Numbered from the stretch's first letter, positions 10,501 through 18,064 are shown. The stretch: DNA of 43,678 nucleotides from Streptomyces blattellae (GCF_009709555.1 NZ_WJBG01000050.1:1-43678); one strand, 5' to 3'. The notes: generated by a model from the sequence alone, not told the origin. A program made the numbers and translations.

Positions 10501-11233
10501 CGGTGTCAGTGGCGGCCAGCCCGCCACTTGCGTTCTCCTTCAGCGTCAACGACGAGGATTCGAGGGGCAGTTCGAGCTCGGCCAGCTTCGGGTTGGCCGC
10601 CGCCTTCGCGCTCTTGACCACCAGGATGTGCGAAAAGCCCTCGGCGCTCGCAGTCACCTTGAGGTCGACCCCCGGCAGGACGTTCGCGTACGTGGCGGTC
10701 GAGCCGTCAAGCCTCGGTTCGGGAAGCTTCTCCGGCCAGTCGAGGGAGAGCGTGCGCCCGTCCTTCTCGATCTCGGCGAAAGTGGTGTCACCACCGCCGG
10801 AGAACGACATCGCGGTGAGTGTGGCCTTGGGGGCGTACGTGCCGTTCTTCTGCTGCACGAGCGTGGCGTCGATGTCCGTCCACTTGCCGTTCTTGCGGGT
10901 GCGGATCGGCTGGACGTATTCGGTGGTCGTGAAGGTGCCGTCGGGGTTGGCAACGGTGGTGCTGCGCTCGTCGCGCAGGCTCAGGATCTCCACCGGCTTG
11001 CCCGACTTCGCGGCCGTGATCCGCGCTTGCTCCTGAGTGAGGGCCTGGCTGTCGCCGGCCTCGGCAGGCGCGGCCGATGTCTGCTCGCCTGCGGGTGCAC
11101 CGGTCATGCCGGTCGCCAGCAGGGCCGCCAGGGCCGTGGCGACGGCGAGCGTGCGGCGCCTTCCGCTGCTGTGGCCGTTCATCGCCCCCTGCTTCCTCGC
11201 CCAGTACTTCCTTGTTCCAGCGCCGCTGCTCAT
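7553..11233 (-). CDS. Secreted LamG-like / DNRLRE-type surface protein
   Basis: This 1,226-residue exported protein is second in the RHS-toxin operon. Its ATG overlaps the upstream stop as ATGA and has GGAG 7 nt upstream. An internal ATG at 11182 (M18) gives a shorter n-region and also has a purine-rich leader, so either start is possible. A signal peptide core (TLAVATALAALLATG) is followed by an Ala-rich segment. The first half resembles DNRLRE-type secreted beta proteins (…VYIDPVV…, then tryptophan- and asparagine-rich strands). An Ig-like stretch (…GTYTLHVTAIDGAGN…) sits near the middle. Two concanavalin-like LamG jellyroll modules lie at about 790-970 and 1040-1215 (FSVSAWVMLP; DEVRMYQGPL). 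Such domains bind carbohydrates or surfaces. A role in holding or presenting the RHS toxin is inference from operon linkage. Confidence 0.85.
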   Translation of the reverse strand: MSSGAGTRKYWARKQGAMNGHSSGRRRTLAVATALAALLATGMTGAPAGEQTSAAPAEAGDSQALTQEQARITAAKSGKPVEILSLRDERSTTVANPDGTFTTTEYVQPIRTRKNGKWTDIDATLVQQKNGTYAPKATLTAMSFSGGGDTTFAEIEKDGRTLSLDWPEKLPEPRLDGSTATYANVLPGVDLKVTASAEGFSHILVVKSAKAAANPKLAELELPLESSSLTLKENASGGLAATDTGSGGTVFEAPQPVMWDSGGETATEPTAGEITETPPEGSQIADVAVDVTSDTMTLTPDADLLTDEGTVYPVYIDPVVKTANRTGWTMVSSENSTAEFWKFNDDEGVGRCPSDVSYRCASSNDVKRQFFAIPTGTFEGKDIVSAEFAVTLVHTYSSSAREVQLARVNSTGASAISSSTNWTNQPSSKETIASKSPTDTAGSCTSTNQNVRFGVTSTVQKAADNGWGTTTFRLKAGSESDTSYWKRFCGNAHLEVTYNRPPLVPDQDDLQMKPGGACEYGSATEHYVTEAPRVSAVIRDYDHGDTGANSETLQAQFKVWWNDGSGNTVTHYATTAKKSTVDSSWSDQTGVATFFYTIGSDISGDGQPGFSIPQNTTIAWAVQGFDQQSYGPWSTDGGQTRCEFIYDTSKPKSAAVSSAEYPDDETWHAGVGDYGSFTMDSPSTDVTQYSYYFTGPQADNTKKTVAADSTGGPATIRWMPPSEGTYTLHVTAIDGAGNPQKTPTSHVFLVSDGRAPVAAWTLGDAQGSSTATGSADATNATAGSGVTFGVQGPLGSTDTAASFDGTANAYLEAVDDTDPAPDKFPVDTSGTFSVSAWVMLPSLPTENVTVVSQDGTAEPGFELGYDVDTASWTFRIPVSDMESLGTWKVSGAAAVAGSWTHLIGVYDAELGKMMLYVNGVLVADDVQARHTAWNATGAVQIGRKLSLEGYVGHLKGSVADVKFHDRVVPPTEGQQLGGITPHQLAYWQLDQASAGISPETAGGIGLALGGGASLYVPDETCDPAADPDCVPPAQPLWGDGHLALNGTDSYATRATAGPLTAQDSFTLTARARLAAVNPDVDETVLSLSGTSGTAIKVKYQASSGRWQLVVTDADSAAPVTTSVLDTADPPSSEGDGDHLALVYNAVFGEAVLYVNGTAVAEAAWDNTWDFGTTRLQIGRTLTGTTASEYFSGAVDEVRMYQGPLDASWVAQVAVMPPGASIDETSA

Positions 11234-12798
11234 CCGACCACTCCGAACGACACGCCCTCATCGGGCAGCCCGCCCGAGCCGGGCAGGTAGGTCTTGGTTC
11301 CGGTGCTGGTCGTTCCGTCGATGTCGGTCCACGGCAGAACGTAGAGGGCTCCCTTGGCGGAGTCGGACGCCTTGCTGTAGGGCACTCCGAGGTAAAGGTT
11401 CACGGAGCCGGAGGTCAGAGCGATGCCGGCGTAGTCGCGAGCGGTGGCGGTGCCGGGCAGGCCCGAGCCGCGGGTGAGGAGCTTGTCGGCCGCGCCGACG
11501 GCCGCGTCCAGCGGACGGAAGATCTGGACGGCGCCGGCGTCCTTCACGGTTGGGGCGTCCTTGCCGGGGATGCCGACGGCCAGGCGCACGGTGGCGGCGC
11601 TGGTGACGACGCTGGTGTCGGTGTTGGCGATCGTGACCCGCTGGCCCATGAAGTCTCCTGCGACCGGATCACCGCCCACGTCTGTGACCCCGGCGTCGAT
11701 GGCCGTGATCTGCGTGTACGTGCCGGACGGCTGCACCCGGACGACCGCGGCGCCGCCCGCGTCCGCCGTCGTCCCGATGTCCTCACCCGGGGTACCGACG
11801 GCCAGCAGCACATCCGAGTTGTACGTCTGGCTGCTCGGCCGGTAGCCGGTCATGGAGACCGAGGTACCGAAGCCGTCGCCCTTCTCGGCGACGCCGGTGA
11901 TCCCCGTGCTGTCCTGGTCGAGGCCCACAAGGGGGGTGGGCAGTCCGCCGGACAGGGTGTGGCTGAAGACTGTGACACCGCCCGCGAACTCCTCGTCGCC
12001 GATCGCCTCGCCCGGCGTACCGACCGCGAAGTAACGGTTCGTCCCCGCTAGCGAGTAGCCGAACCGGTCGTGTGCTTCGACGACGCCGGGCACGCCCGGG
12101 TCGCGCTGACTCACGGGGACCTTGGTCGCGCCCTGCACATACTCGATGCAACCCGCATCGGCGTACGTCTTGCCGTCCACGGTGACGTTCTCGCCGGGTA
12201 CGCCGACCACGAGGTAGGGCGAGCCGTTCGAGGTTGTGCCGGCCGTCACCGCGTAACCGAACCAGTCATAGGCCTCGGTGGACGTCGACGAGTCGAGCCC
12301 CGCCTGGGAGTACCCCTCGATCAAGGAGCCCGCGCCGATGCCGGTGGGCGTGCCGTGGATGACGTATATGGCCCCGGCGTCGACCCGTTGGGTTCCGTCC
12401 GCGTTGGCAACGTCCTCGTACGGGGTGCCGACGACCAGGTCGGTACAGCCGTCCCCGTCGGCGTCATAGGAAGTCCGTGAGGCGCCGAAGCCGTCACCGG
12501 GCTCTGGCGTCGCAGGCATACCGCCCGTCGCCTGGGATATCTCGAAGACTCCCTTGCTGCCGCCGAGCACCACCCGCACCAGTCCGGCACCCTTGGCCCC
12601 GTTCACGGTGGCTTTCGGGTCGGCGATGACGGTGTCGACGACGCCGTCGCCGTTGAAGTCGCTCGCCGTACCGCCTGTGCAGGTGGCGGCGACGGCCTGA
12701 GGTGCCTCCAGCGACACGACACCCGCCGTCACGATTAAGGAACTCACTGTGACACAGCCAGCGCCCTGGTCAGTCGTGCACGCGTGCGCACACCCCAC
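11230..12798 (-). CDS. Secreted FG-GAP/VCBS repeat (integrin-alpha-like) protein
   Basis: This protein of about 522 residues is the first gene of the RHS-toxin operon. It contains successive FG-GAP beta-propeller blades with Ca-binding-type loops: DFNGDGVVDTVIADP near the N-terminus, DADGDGCTDLVVGTP, and repeated …VGTPGEDI/VGVPGENV… units across the protein. The N-terminus has a hydrophobic stretch ending in VAA, consistent with export. The GTG at 12798 is the longest start; GTGs at 12753 and 12747 would give a more usual signal peptide, and no Shine-Dalgarno settles it. Propellers of this kind act as extracellular protein or sugar binders. The stop overlaps the next start as ATGA, so the two proteins are translationally coupled. 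Confidence 0.85.
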   Translation of the reverse strand: MGCAHACTTDQGAGCVTVSSLIVTAGVVSLEAPQAVAATCTGGTASDFNGDGVVDTVIADPKATVNGAKGAGLVRVVLGGSKGVFEISQATGGMPATPEPGDGFGASRTSYDADGDGCTDLVVGTPYEDVANADGTQRVDAGAIYVIHGTPTGIGAGSLIEGYSQAGLDSSTSTEAYDWFGYAVTAGTTSNGSPYLVVGVPGENVTVDGKTYADAGCIEYVQGATKVPVSQRDPGVPGVVEAHDRFGYSLAGTNRYFAVGTPGEAIGDEEFAGGVTVFSHTLSGGLPTPLVGLDQDSTGITGVAEKGDGFGTSVSMTGYRPSSQTYNSDVLLAVGTPGEDIGTTADAGGAAVVRVQPSGTYTQITAIDAGVTDVGGDPVAGDFMGQRVTIANTDTSVVTSAATVRLAVGIPGKDAPTVKDAGAVQIFRPLDAAVGAADKLLTRGSGLPGTATARDYAGIALTSGSVNLYLGVPYSKASDSAKGALYVLPWTDIDGTTSTGTKTYLPGSGGLPDEGVSFGVVG

Positions 12799-12859
12799 CC
12801 CTCGATCACACCTCGGACGGACCTCCCCAGCCCACCCTGCTGAATTTATAAGCGCAGAC

Positions 12860-12887
12860 TAAATACGGCCGAGATAAACGGTGTCAA
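12860..12887 (-). promoter_or_regulatory. Candidate promoter for the FG-GAP/LamG/RHS operon
   Basis: Reading leftward there is a perfect TTGACA (12887-12882), a 16-nt spacer and TATTTA (12865-12860). It sits in an AT-rich stretch (12,840-13,030) unlike the surrounding DNA. It lies about 60 bp ahead of the GTG at 12798 and points into the toxin operon. Confidence 0.5.
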
Positions 12888-13042
12888 CCCCACCGCCCCA
12901 CCCGATTACACAAGGCAAACATGAAGGCACTTACCCACTTCGCCATCAGCTTCACAATAGAGAGAAATCCAACATTAACGTCAAAGTGGACAGTCTGACT
13001 CATGTGTCAAGTGACCCGACTCACCCCTCCGAGCTGGTACTT

Positions 13043-13079
13043 CATGACCTGTTCTCGGCATAGCCGTGAACAGGTCATG
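13043..13079. promoter_or_regulatory. Large perfect inverted repeat upstream of the glycosyltransferase
   Basis: CATGACCTGTTC (13043-13054) and GAACAGGTCATG (13068-13079) are perfect 12-bp arms. Inside them CGG (13056-13058) pairs with CCG (13064-13066) around CATAG. It ends 48 bp before the glycosyltransferase ATG and just before a possible -10 (TATCTT, 13081-13086). No T-run follows, so an operator or leader hairpin is more likely than a terminator. Confidence 0.6.
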
Positions 13080-13127
13080 GTATCTTCACACCTCATTTGC
13101 CACTGCAGCACCTGGAGAACGCGAGAA

Positions 13128-15119
13128 ATGACTGGCCCTGCGGTTTCGGTGATTATCGCCGCGTACAACGCCATGCCGTATCTAACGCGGTGCATTACCT
13201 CTGTCGCCGAACAGAGCATCGGCCGGGATGCGATTGAACTCATTGTCATAAACGACGGATCAACTGACGACACGGAAAAGGAACTCGACCGCATTTCCGA
13301 CCTCTATCCGGACTTCCTGCGCATCATCCACCAGGAGAATTCCGGCGGCCCTTCAGCACCCCGCAATGCCGGTCTCGATCATGCTCAAGGCACATTCGTC
13401 TTCTTCCTCGATGCCGACGACCATCTGGGGCCCGAGGCTCTGGAGCGCATGGTGGCGATGGCCGAGAAGAACGACACCGACATCGTGCTCGGCAAGATGG
13501 TCGGCGTCGGCGGGCGGGGGGCGCCTGCCTCGATGTTCCAGCGGAACCAGCCGAAGACCGACGTCTTCTCATCCCGTGTGTACTGGACGCTCAGCCCGAT
13601 GAAACTGTTCCGCCGGGAGCTGCTGGAGCGTCACAGCCTGCGGTTCCCCACCGATCTGTCCATCGGCGAGGACCAGCTTTTTGTGGGCCCCGCCTACCTC
13701 CACGCGGCCGGCGTCTCCGTCCTGGCCGATTACGACTGCCTGTACTGGGTGCGACGGGAGGACGACGGCAACATCACCCTGCGGACGGGGGGCACCGAGC
13801 CCCGGCTGAAGTTCCTGCCCCGCGTGGTCGACATGATCCTGGAGAACGTGCCGCCCGGTCCGGGCCGCGATCACCTGGCACACCGGCATCTGACCGTTGA
13901 AGTGCAGCAATTCCTCGACCACCTGGTGTGCGAAACCCAGCCACAGCAGGAGAAAGCCCTCGCCCGCCTCGCCGAGATCATCGCCCCGCTCTGGCATGCG
14001 GGGTTGAACGACCGGCTCTCCGCGATGGCCCGGCTGCGGCTGCATCTCATACGCCATCGGATGCTCGACGAACTCCTCGAACTTGTGCGGTTCGAGGAGG
14101 AACTGGCCCAGAGCAAGGTGTCCACCCCGGTCGTCGTCGACCAAGGCCGGGCCCTCGCCCGCTACCCCTTCCTCCGCGACCCCGCCCACGCCGTCCCCGA
14201 CAACTGCTACGACGTCACCGACCAACTCGGCGTACGCCACCACGTCAGCCGGGCCGAAGTGCACGGCACCACGCTGCACCTCGCCGGGCACGGCTACCTC
14301 CACCGCATCGAGACCCACGACGTCACCACCGGACTCGTCCTGCGTGAGCGCGACAGCGGGACGGAGTTCCGGCTGCCCGTCACGCACACCGGGTCGCCCG
14401 GCGTCGGTGCGCACGAGGACGAGGGCCGGTACACGTACGACAAGGCCGGATTCGAAGCCGTGGTCGACATCACCACCGCCGCCGACGGCGGGCCGCTCGA
14501 CGACGGGCTGTGGGACATCTCGCTCGCCATCGGCGCCCAGGGCATCACCCGCGAGGTCCGGGTCGGCAGCAAGCGGGCCGCCGGCATATCCGGCAAGTCC
14601 ACAACGCACGTCGTGGAGACCGCCGAGGGCATACGTGCCGTCACTCTCTACACCACCAGCCCGCACGGCAACCTCACGCTGGACATCGGTGAGCGCAAGC
14701 ACGAAGTGCTGGACCGTCTCAGCCTTCAGGACGAGGTCCGGTGGGCCCCCGAGGCGCCTACGGAACTGCAGTTCACCGGTCGCTGCAAGCTCGCCGCCGT
14801 TCCGGAGGGCGCCCTCACCGTGACCCTGGACGACGGGCGGGGCGGCAGCGCCGCCTTCCCGGTCTCGGTGAGCGGCGACGGCTTCGTCGTACGCGTGCCC
14901 GTCACCGAACTCAGCGCCGGCGTCTGGCACGGCGCTCTCCGGCTCGGCTCCTGGTCGCTGCCCCTCCCGGGCCTGCCCAGGAACCTTCCCCCGGCCAAGT
15001 GGCGCCGTCGCGCCCTGCCCTGGTACGCCAAGCCCGCCCCTGCCGCCGGCGAGGCCTTCGCCCTGGAGGTCGCGAGGACCGACCTCGTGCGCGCGGTGGC
15101 CCGGCGAGTCAGGTCCTGA
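13128..15119 (+). CDS. Family 2 glycosyltransferase with large C-terminal region
   Basis: This 663-residue protein has an N-terminal GT-A fold: VSVIIAAYNAMPYLTRC, the nucleotide-binding VINDGSTDDT, GGPSAPRNAGLDHAQG and the metal-binding FFLDADD within the first ~110 residues. It transfers sugars from nucleotide donors, probably at the inner membrane face during wall-polymer or exopolysaccharide synthesis. The ATG at 13128 has GGAG 10 nt upstream; the frame is open further 5' but nothing there looks coding. Residues beyond ~300 form a helical linker and then beta-rich modules (…HGTTLHLAGHGYLHRIE…, …FPVSVSGDGFVVRVPV…) like those appended to teichoic-acid-type transferases. There is no membrane segment. 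It diverges from the toxin operon. The acceptor is unknown. Confidence 0.88.
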   Translation: MTGPAVSVIIAAYNAMPYLTRCITSVAEQSIGRDAIELIVINDGSTDDTEKELDRISDLYPDFLRIIHQENSGGPSAPRNAGLDHAQGTFVFFLDADDHLGPEALERMVAMAEKNDTDIVLGKMVGVGGRGAPASMFQRNQPKTDVFSSRVYWTLSPMKLFRRELLERHSLRFPTDLSIGEDQLFVGPAYLHAAGVSVLADYDCLYWVRREDDGNITLRTGGTEPRLKFLPRVVDMILENVPPGPGRDHLAHRHLTVEVQQFLDHLVCETQPQQEKALARLAEIIAPLWHAGLNDRLSAMARLRLHLIRHRMLDELLELVRFEEELAQSKVSTPVVVDQGRALARYPFLRDPAHAVPDNCYDVTDQLGVRHHVSRAEVHGTTLHLAGHGYLHRIETHDVTTGLVLRERDSGTEFRLPVTHTGSPGVGAHEDEGRYTYDKAGFEAVVDITTAADGGPLDDGLWDISLAIGAQGITREVRVGSKRAAGISGKSTTHVVETAEGIRAVTLYTTSPHGNLTLDIGERKHEVLDRLSLQDEVRWAPEAPTELQFTGRCKLAAVPEGALTVTLDDGRGGSAAFPVSVSGDGFVVRVPVTELSAGVWHGALRLGSWSLPLPGLPRNLPPAKWRRRALPWYAKPAPAAGEAFALEVARTDLVRAVARRVRS

Positions 15120-15130
15120 GCGCGCGGTCG

Positions 15131-15781
15131 CTACCTGGGTTTCTTGGTGCTGCCCTGTCCCTGCCCCGGATGCTCGTCGGAGTTGCCGGGGGCGGTGGCC
15201 GAGGTGCTCGTGGGGGTGGGGTTTGTGGGAGGCGTGCTCGTGGCGGAGGCCGACGGTTCCCGCGTGCCGTCGGTGGCGTCCGCGGTCGCGGTGGGGCTTG
15301 GTGGAGCGCTCGTAGCCGGGGAGGCGGGCGCGGCCGAGGATCCCGGCCGGTCTGCGAGCGTCCCCGGGGAGGACTCCGTGTCCGTGGGCGCCGCGGAGTC
15401 ATCGGCCGTGGGACCTGTCCGCTCCGGCTTGCCCTGCGTCCCGCCCGACCCGGAGAAGGAGAACGCGGCGATCACGGCAGCCGCGGAGACGACGCCTGCC
15501 GCACCGGCGGCGACCAGCACGCGGCGCGAGCGGAGGCCGAGCGGCCGGTGCCGGCCGCGGTGACCCGACCGGGTCGCGGACACGCCGTCCGCCACCGGAG
15601 GCAACTGGGCGGTCTCGTCGTAGGCGGTGTCCTGCCACCCGTGCGCGGCAGCCGGGTCGGCGTACCCGTCGTACGCCGGGGTCGCCGGTTCCTGCGGGTG
15701 GTACACGTTCGGCGGGCCCTGAAGGTCCCCGCCCTCCGGATGGGCGCTCTGCGCGCTGCCGTACTCCGATGGCCTGGACAT
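15131..15781 (-). CDS. Small single-span membrane protein with Pro/Ser/Thr-rich outer tail
   Basis: This 216-residue protein has a ~85-residue cytoplasmic part rich in Tyr, Pro and Ala, a basic patch (RSGHRGRHRPLGLRSRR), one membrane span (VLVAAGAAGVVSAAAVIAAF, about 89-108), and a low-complexity tail of Ser/Thr/Pro/Ala ending in basic residues. The tail resembles disordered, possibly wall-spanning segments. No known domain is recognised. It is convergent with the glycosyltransferase, with only 11 bp between the stops. A TAGAAT (15795-15790) ends 8 nt before the ATG, so transcription may start at or next to the start codon (leaderless). Confidence 0.75.
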   Translation of the reverse strand: MSRPSEYGSAQSAHPEGGDLQGPPNVYHPQEPATPAYDGYADPAAAHGWQDTAYDETAQLPPVADGVSATRSGHRGRHRPLGLRSRRVLVAAGAAGVVSAAAVIAAFSFSGSGGTQGKPERTGPTADDSAAPTDTESSPGTLADRPGSSAAPASPATSAPPSPTATADATDGTREPSASATSTPPTNPTPTSTSATAPGNSDEHPGQGQGSTKKPR

Positions 15782-15868
15782 GACCGTGGATTCTAGGGAC
15801 GCATGTGACCCCTGGGACAGCTACCGGCGATAACAGCCCAAACCACCGCGTCTCACGTGGCGGAAAAC

Positions 15869-15900
15869 ACGGCCCGGACCGCGTTACCGGGCCGTAAGCT
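15869..15900 (+). promoter_or_regulatory. Inverted repeat and -10 of a likely leaderless aminotransferase gene
   Basis: ACGGCCCGG (15869-15877) and CCGGGCCGT (15887-15895) are perfect 9-bp arms, followed at once by TAAGCT (15895-15900), which lies 7 nt before the ATG at 15908. No Shine-Dalgarno is present. A -10 this close to the ATG predicts a leaderless mRNA, and the palindrome would then lie over the promoter spacer as an operator. Confidence 0.45.
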
Positions 15901-15907
15901 CCCTGAC

Positions 15908-17119
15908 ATGCAGGTGATCCAGTCGACCAAGCTCGCCAACGTCTGTTACGAGATCCGGGGGCCGGTGCTTGAAGAGGCGATGCGGCTTGAGGCGGCCGGG
16001 CATCGGATCCTCAAGCTGAACACCGGCAATCCGGCTGCTTTCGGCTTCGAGTGTCCGCCCGAGATCCTGGAGGACATCCTCCGGAATGTGTCCACGGCAC
16101 ATGGGTACGGCGACGCGAAGGGGCTGCTCGCCGCACGCCGGGCCGTCGTGATGCACAACCAGACCCTCGGCATCGAGACGGACGTCGAGCACGTCTTCAT
16201 CGGCAACGGCGTCTCCGAGCTGATCGTGATGGCGATGCAGGGGCTGCTGGACGACGGGGACGAGGTGCTCGTGCCCGCGCCCGACTATCCGCTGTGGACG
16301 GCGGCGGTGTCGCTGTCGGGCGGTACGGCCGTGCACTACCGCTGCGACGAGCAGTCCGACTGGATGCCCGACCTCGCGGACGTGGAACGGAAGGTCACCG
16401 ACCGCACCAAGGCGCTCGTGATCATCAACCCGAACAACCCGACGGGCGCGGTCTACGACGAGGCCATGCTCAAGGGCCTGACCGACATCGCCCGCCGGCA
16501 CAATCTGCTGATCTGCTCCGACGAGATCTACGACAAGATCCTCTACGACGATGCCACGCACACGCCGACCGCGGCCGTGGCCCCGGATCTGCTGACCCTC
16601 ACCTTCAACGGCATGTCGAAGGCGTACCGGGTGGCCGGCTACCGGGTCGGCTGGATGTCGATCTCAGGTCCGCGCGCACACGCCGACTCCTATATCGAGG
16701 GTCTGACGATCCTGGCGAACATGCGGCTGTGCGCGAACATGCCGGGGCAGCACGGTGTGGTCGCCGCGCTGAGCGGGCGGCAGACCATCAACGACCTGGT
16801 GCTGCCGGGCGGGCGGCTGCGCGAGCAGCGGGATGTGGCGTATGAGCTGCTGACGCAGATTCCGGGGGTGACGTGCGTGAAGCCGAAGGGGGCGCTGTAT
16901 CTGTTCCCACGGCTCGACCCCAAGGCGTTCAAGGTCAAGGACGACCGGCGGATGGTGCTTGACCTGCTCCGGCGCGAGAAGATCATGGTCGTCCAGGGCA
17001 CCGGCTTCAACTGGCCCGAGCAGGACCACTTCCGGGTGGTGACGCTGCCGACGGTCGGGGATCTGCGGGATGCGGTGGGACGGATCGGGAACTTCCTGGA
17101 CGGCTACAGCCAGACCTGA
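15908..17119 (+). CDS. alaA: PLP-dependent aminotransferase, AlaA-like (glutamate-pyruvate type)
   Basis: This 403-residue class I/II (fold-type I) aminotransferase transfers amino groups between amino acids and 2-oxo acids using pyridoxal phosphate. Visible signatures are LKLNTGNPAAFGFECP near the N-terminus, the cofactor-site NPNNPTGAVYDEAML, SDEIYDKILYD, and the Schiff-base lysine in TFNGMSKAYRVAGYRVGW (about residue 240). Length and motif wording match the AlaA branch that makes alanine from pyruvate and glutamate; the exact substrate is inferred. The ATG at 15908 is chosen over the GTG at 15857 because the family begins near MQVIQSTKLANVCYEIRGP. It stands alone, with its own promoter-like region. 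Confidence 0.85.
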   Translation: MQVIQSTKLANVCYEIRGPVLEEAMRLEAAGHRILKLNTGNPAAFGFECPPEILEDILRNVSTAHGYGDAKGLLAARRAVVMHNQTLGIETDVEHVFIGNGVSELIVMAMQGLLDDGDEVLVPAPDYPLWTAAVSLSGGTAVHYRCDEQSDWMPDLADVERKVTDRTKALVIINPNNPTGAVYDEAMLKGLTDIARRHNLLICSDEIYDKILYDDATHTPTAAVAPDLLTLTFNGMSKAYRVAGYRVGWMSISGPRAHADSYIEGLTILANMRLCANMPGQHGVVAALSGRQTINDLVLPGGRLREQRDVAYELLTQIPGVTCVKPKGALYLFPRLDPKAFKVKDDRRMVLDLLRREKIMVVQGTGFNWPEQDHFRVVTLPTVGDLRDAVGRIGNFLDGYSQT

Positions 17120-17167
17120 CGGTCACGCCGCGTGGGCGTACGGTCCGGTTCTGCGAAGTGCGCAACT

Positions 17168-17190
17168 TTAGACGAAATCTAAGCTAGGAT
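17168..17190 (+). promoter_or_regulatory. Promoter -10 with small inverted repeat upstream of the 140-aa protein
   Basis: TAGGAT (17185-17190) is a good actinobacterial -10. Immediately upstream lies TTAGA-N5-TCTAA (17168-17182), an AT-rich dyad in an otherwise GC-rich region and similar in spirit to metal- or redox-regulator boxes. No convincing -35 is seen. The regulator is unknown. Confidence 0.4.
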
Positions 17191-17220
17191 GACTTCTGTC
17201 AGAGCACAGGAGGCCATCCC

Positions 17221-17643
17221 ATGTACGAACCGATCCGCACCAAGTCGGTCCACAACTCGATGGCCGGCGCCTCCTCGGACTTCCCCCACCGGTCCCGCGA
17301 GGAGGAGCTGGACATCCAGCTCGCCGGCCATCTCGCCGCGCTCCTCGCGATCACCGACGAACTGCGGGCGCAGACGCCGTCCGGCGATCTGACCGCGGCT
17401 GCCGAACGGCTCGTGGAGCAGGTGGCCCGGCTGCGGGGAGGCAGGCCGCCGGTCCGTGCGGTCTCCTCCGGCGCCCGACGCCAGGTCACGACGCTGCACG
17501 AGCGGGCGCACGCGCTCGCCGGCCGCGCACTGGTCGTCGCCGCGGCCCGCGCCGACACGGGTGCGGCCATCCTGGCGGCCGAGCGGATGGACGCGCACGC
17601 CGCCCGTCTGGTGGAGGAGCCGGAGCTGAGCCCCGCCGGCTGA
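17221..17643 (+). CDS. Conserved-looking 140-aa hypothetical protein
   Basis: I do not recognise a family. The protein is a soluble, mostly helical, Ala/Arg/Glu-rich 140-mer with no signal peptide or membrane span. The start is well fixed: an ideal AGGAGG at 17208-17213 lies 7 nt before the ATG. After ~25 residues (…IRTKSVHNSMAGASSDFPHR…) the rest could form a long helical bundle (EEELDIQLAGHLAALLAITD…, RRQVTTLHERAHALAGRAL…). It is monocistronic with its own promoter and possible operator just upstream. Confidence 0.7.
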   Translation: MYEPIRTKSVHNSMAGASSDFPHRSREEELDIQLAGHLAALLAITDELRAQTPSGDLTAAAERLVEQVARLRGGRPPVRAVSSGARRQVTTLHERAHALAGRALVVAAARADTGAAILAAERMDAHAARLVEEPELSPAG

Positions 17644-17707
17644 CCCTCACCGGGTCCCCCGAACGGCCCCGGTCCGCGTGCACCCGCAGCGACGCGCGGA
17701 CCGGGCG

Positions 17708-17769
17708 CCATGGCACTGCGTTGGCTTGAGCCGGGGTTGTTGGCTCGCCGGGTTGTTCAAGTGCCATGG
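17708..17769. repeat. Nested inverted repeat (cruciform-like), possible mobile-element relic
   Basis: Outer arms CCATGGCACT (17708-17717) and AGTGCCATGG (17760-17769) are perfect. Within them GAGCC (17728-17732) pairs with GGCTC (17742-17746). The nested dyad sits in a gene-poor stretch (17,644-18,064) beside a degraded coding segment. Confidence 0.5.
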
Positions 17770-17815
17770 GCGGGGTGCGATTCGCCGTGGGACCGAGGGA
17801 CCGTGGGACGCCCGG

Positions 17816-18019
17816 TGGTGGGCGGCTGCGGGTGTCGTCCTCACCGAGGCGCTGGACACCGCCGTCGAGCAGCACACCGGCGGGGTGGAAGTGACCGATC
17901 CGCAGCAGGCCGGCAGTCTCCGTGCCGATGTGCTCTTCCCCGTCCGGCAGAAGCAGCAGGACCTGCTCGCCCAGCTCGCGGTGTGCTGGCCGGCGGCGGC
18001 GTGCCACCTCAGAGGACGC
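17816..18019 (+). pseudogene. Possible degraded coding fragment, unknown family
   Basis: In one forward frame this stretch gives a protein-like segment of about 68 residues (…VVLTEALDTAVEQHTGG…, …LFPVRQKQQDLLAQLAV…). No credible start or ribosome site precedes it, and downstream the frame runs into the antisense of the PEP carboxykinase gene. It may be a remnant of a lost gene or chance high-GC coding character. I do not recognise it. Confidence 0.22.
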
Positions 18020-18064
18020 ACGGCTGTGTCGATGTGCGGCTCCGCCGCGATGGGGGTCCCCGGC

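Noticed and set aside
7490..11290. Long forward open frame opposite the LamG-like gene
   Set aside because: Same antisense artefact. The leftward frame has a signal peptide, LamG modules and an ATGA overlap with its neighbour.
12881..13063. 60-codon open frame in the toxin/glycosyltransferase gap
   Set aside because: It has no ribosome site, crosses the predicted promoter and palindrome region, and has no protein-like pattern.
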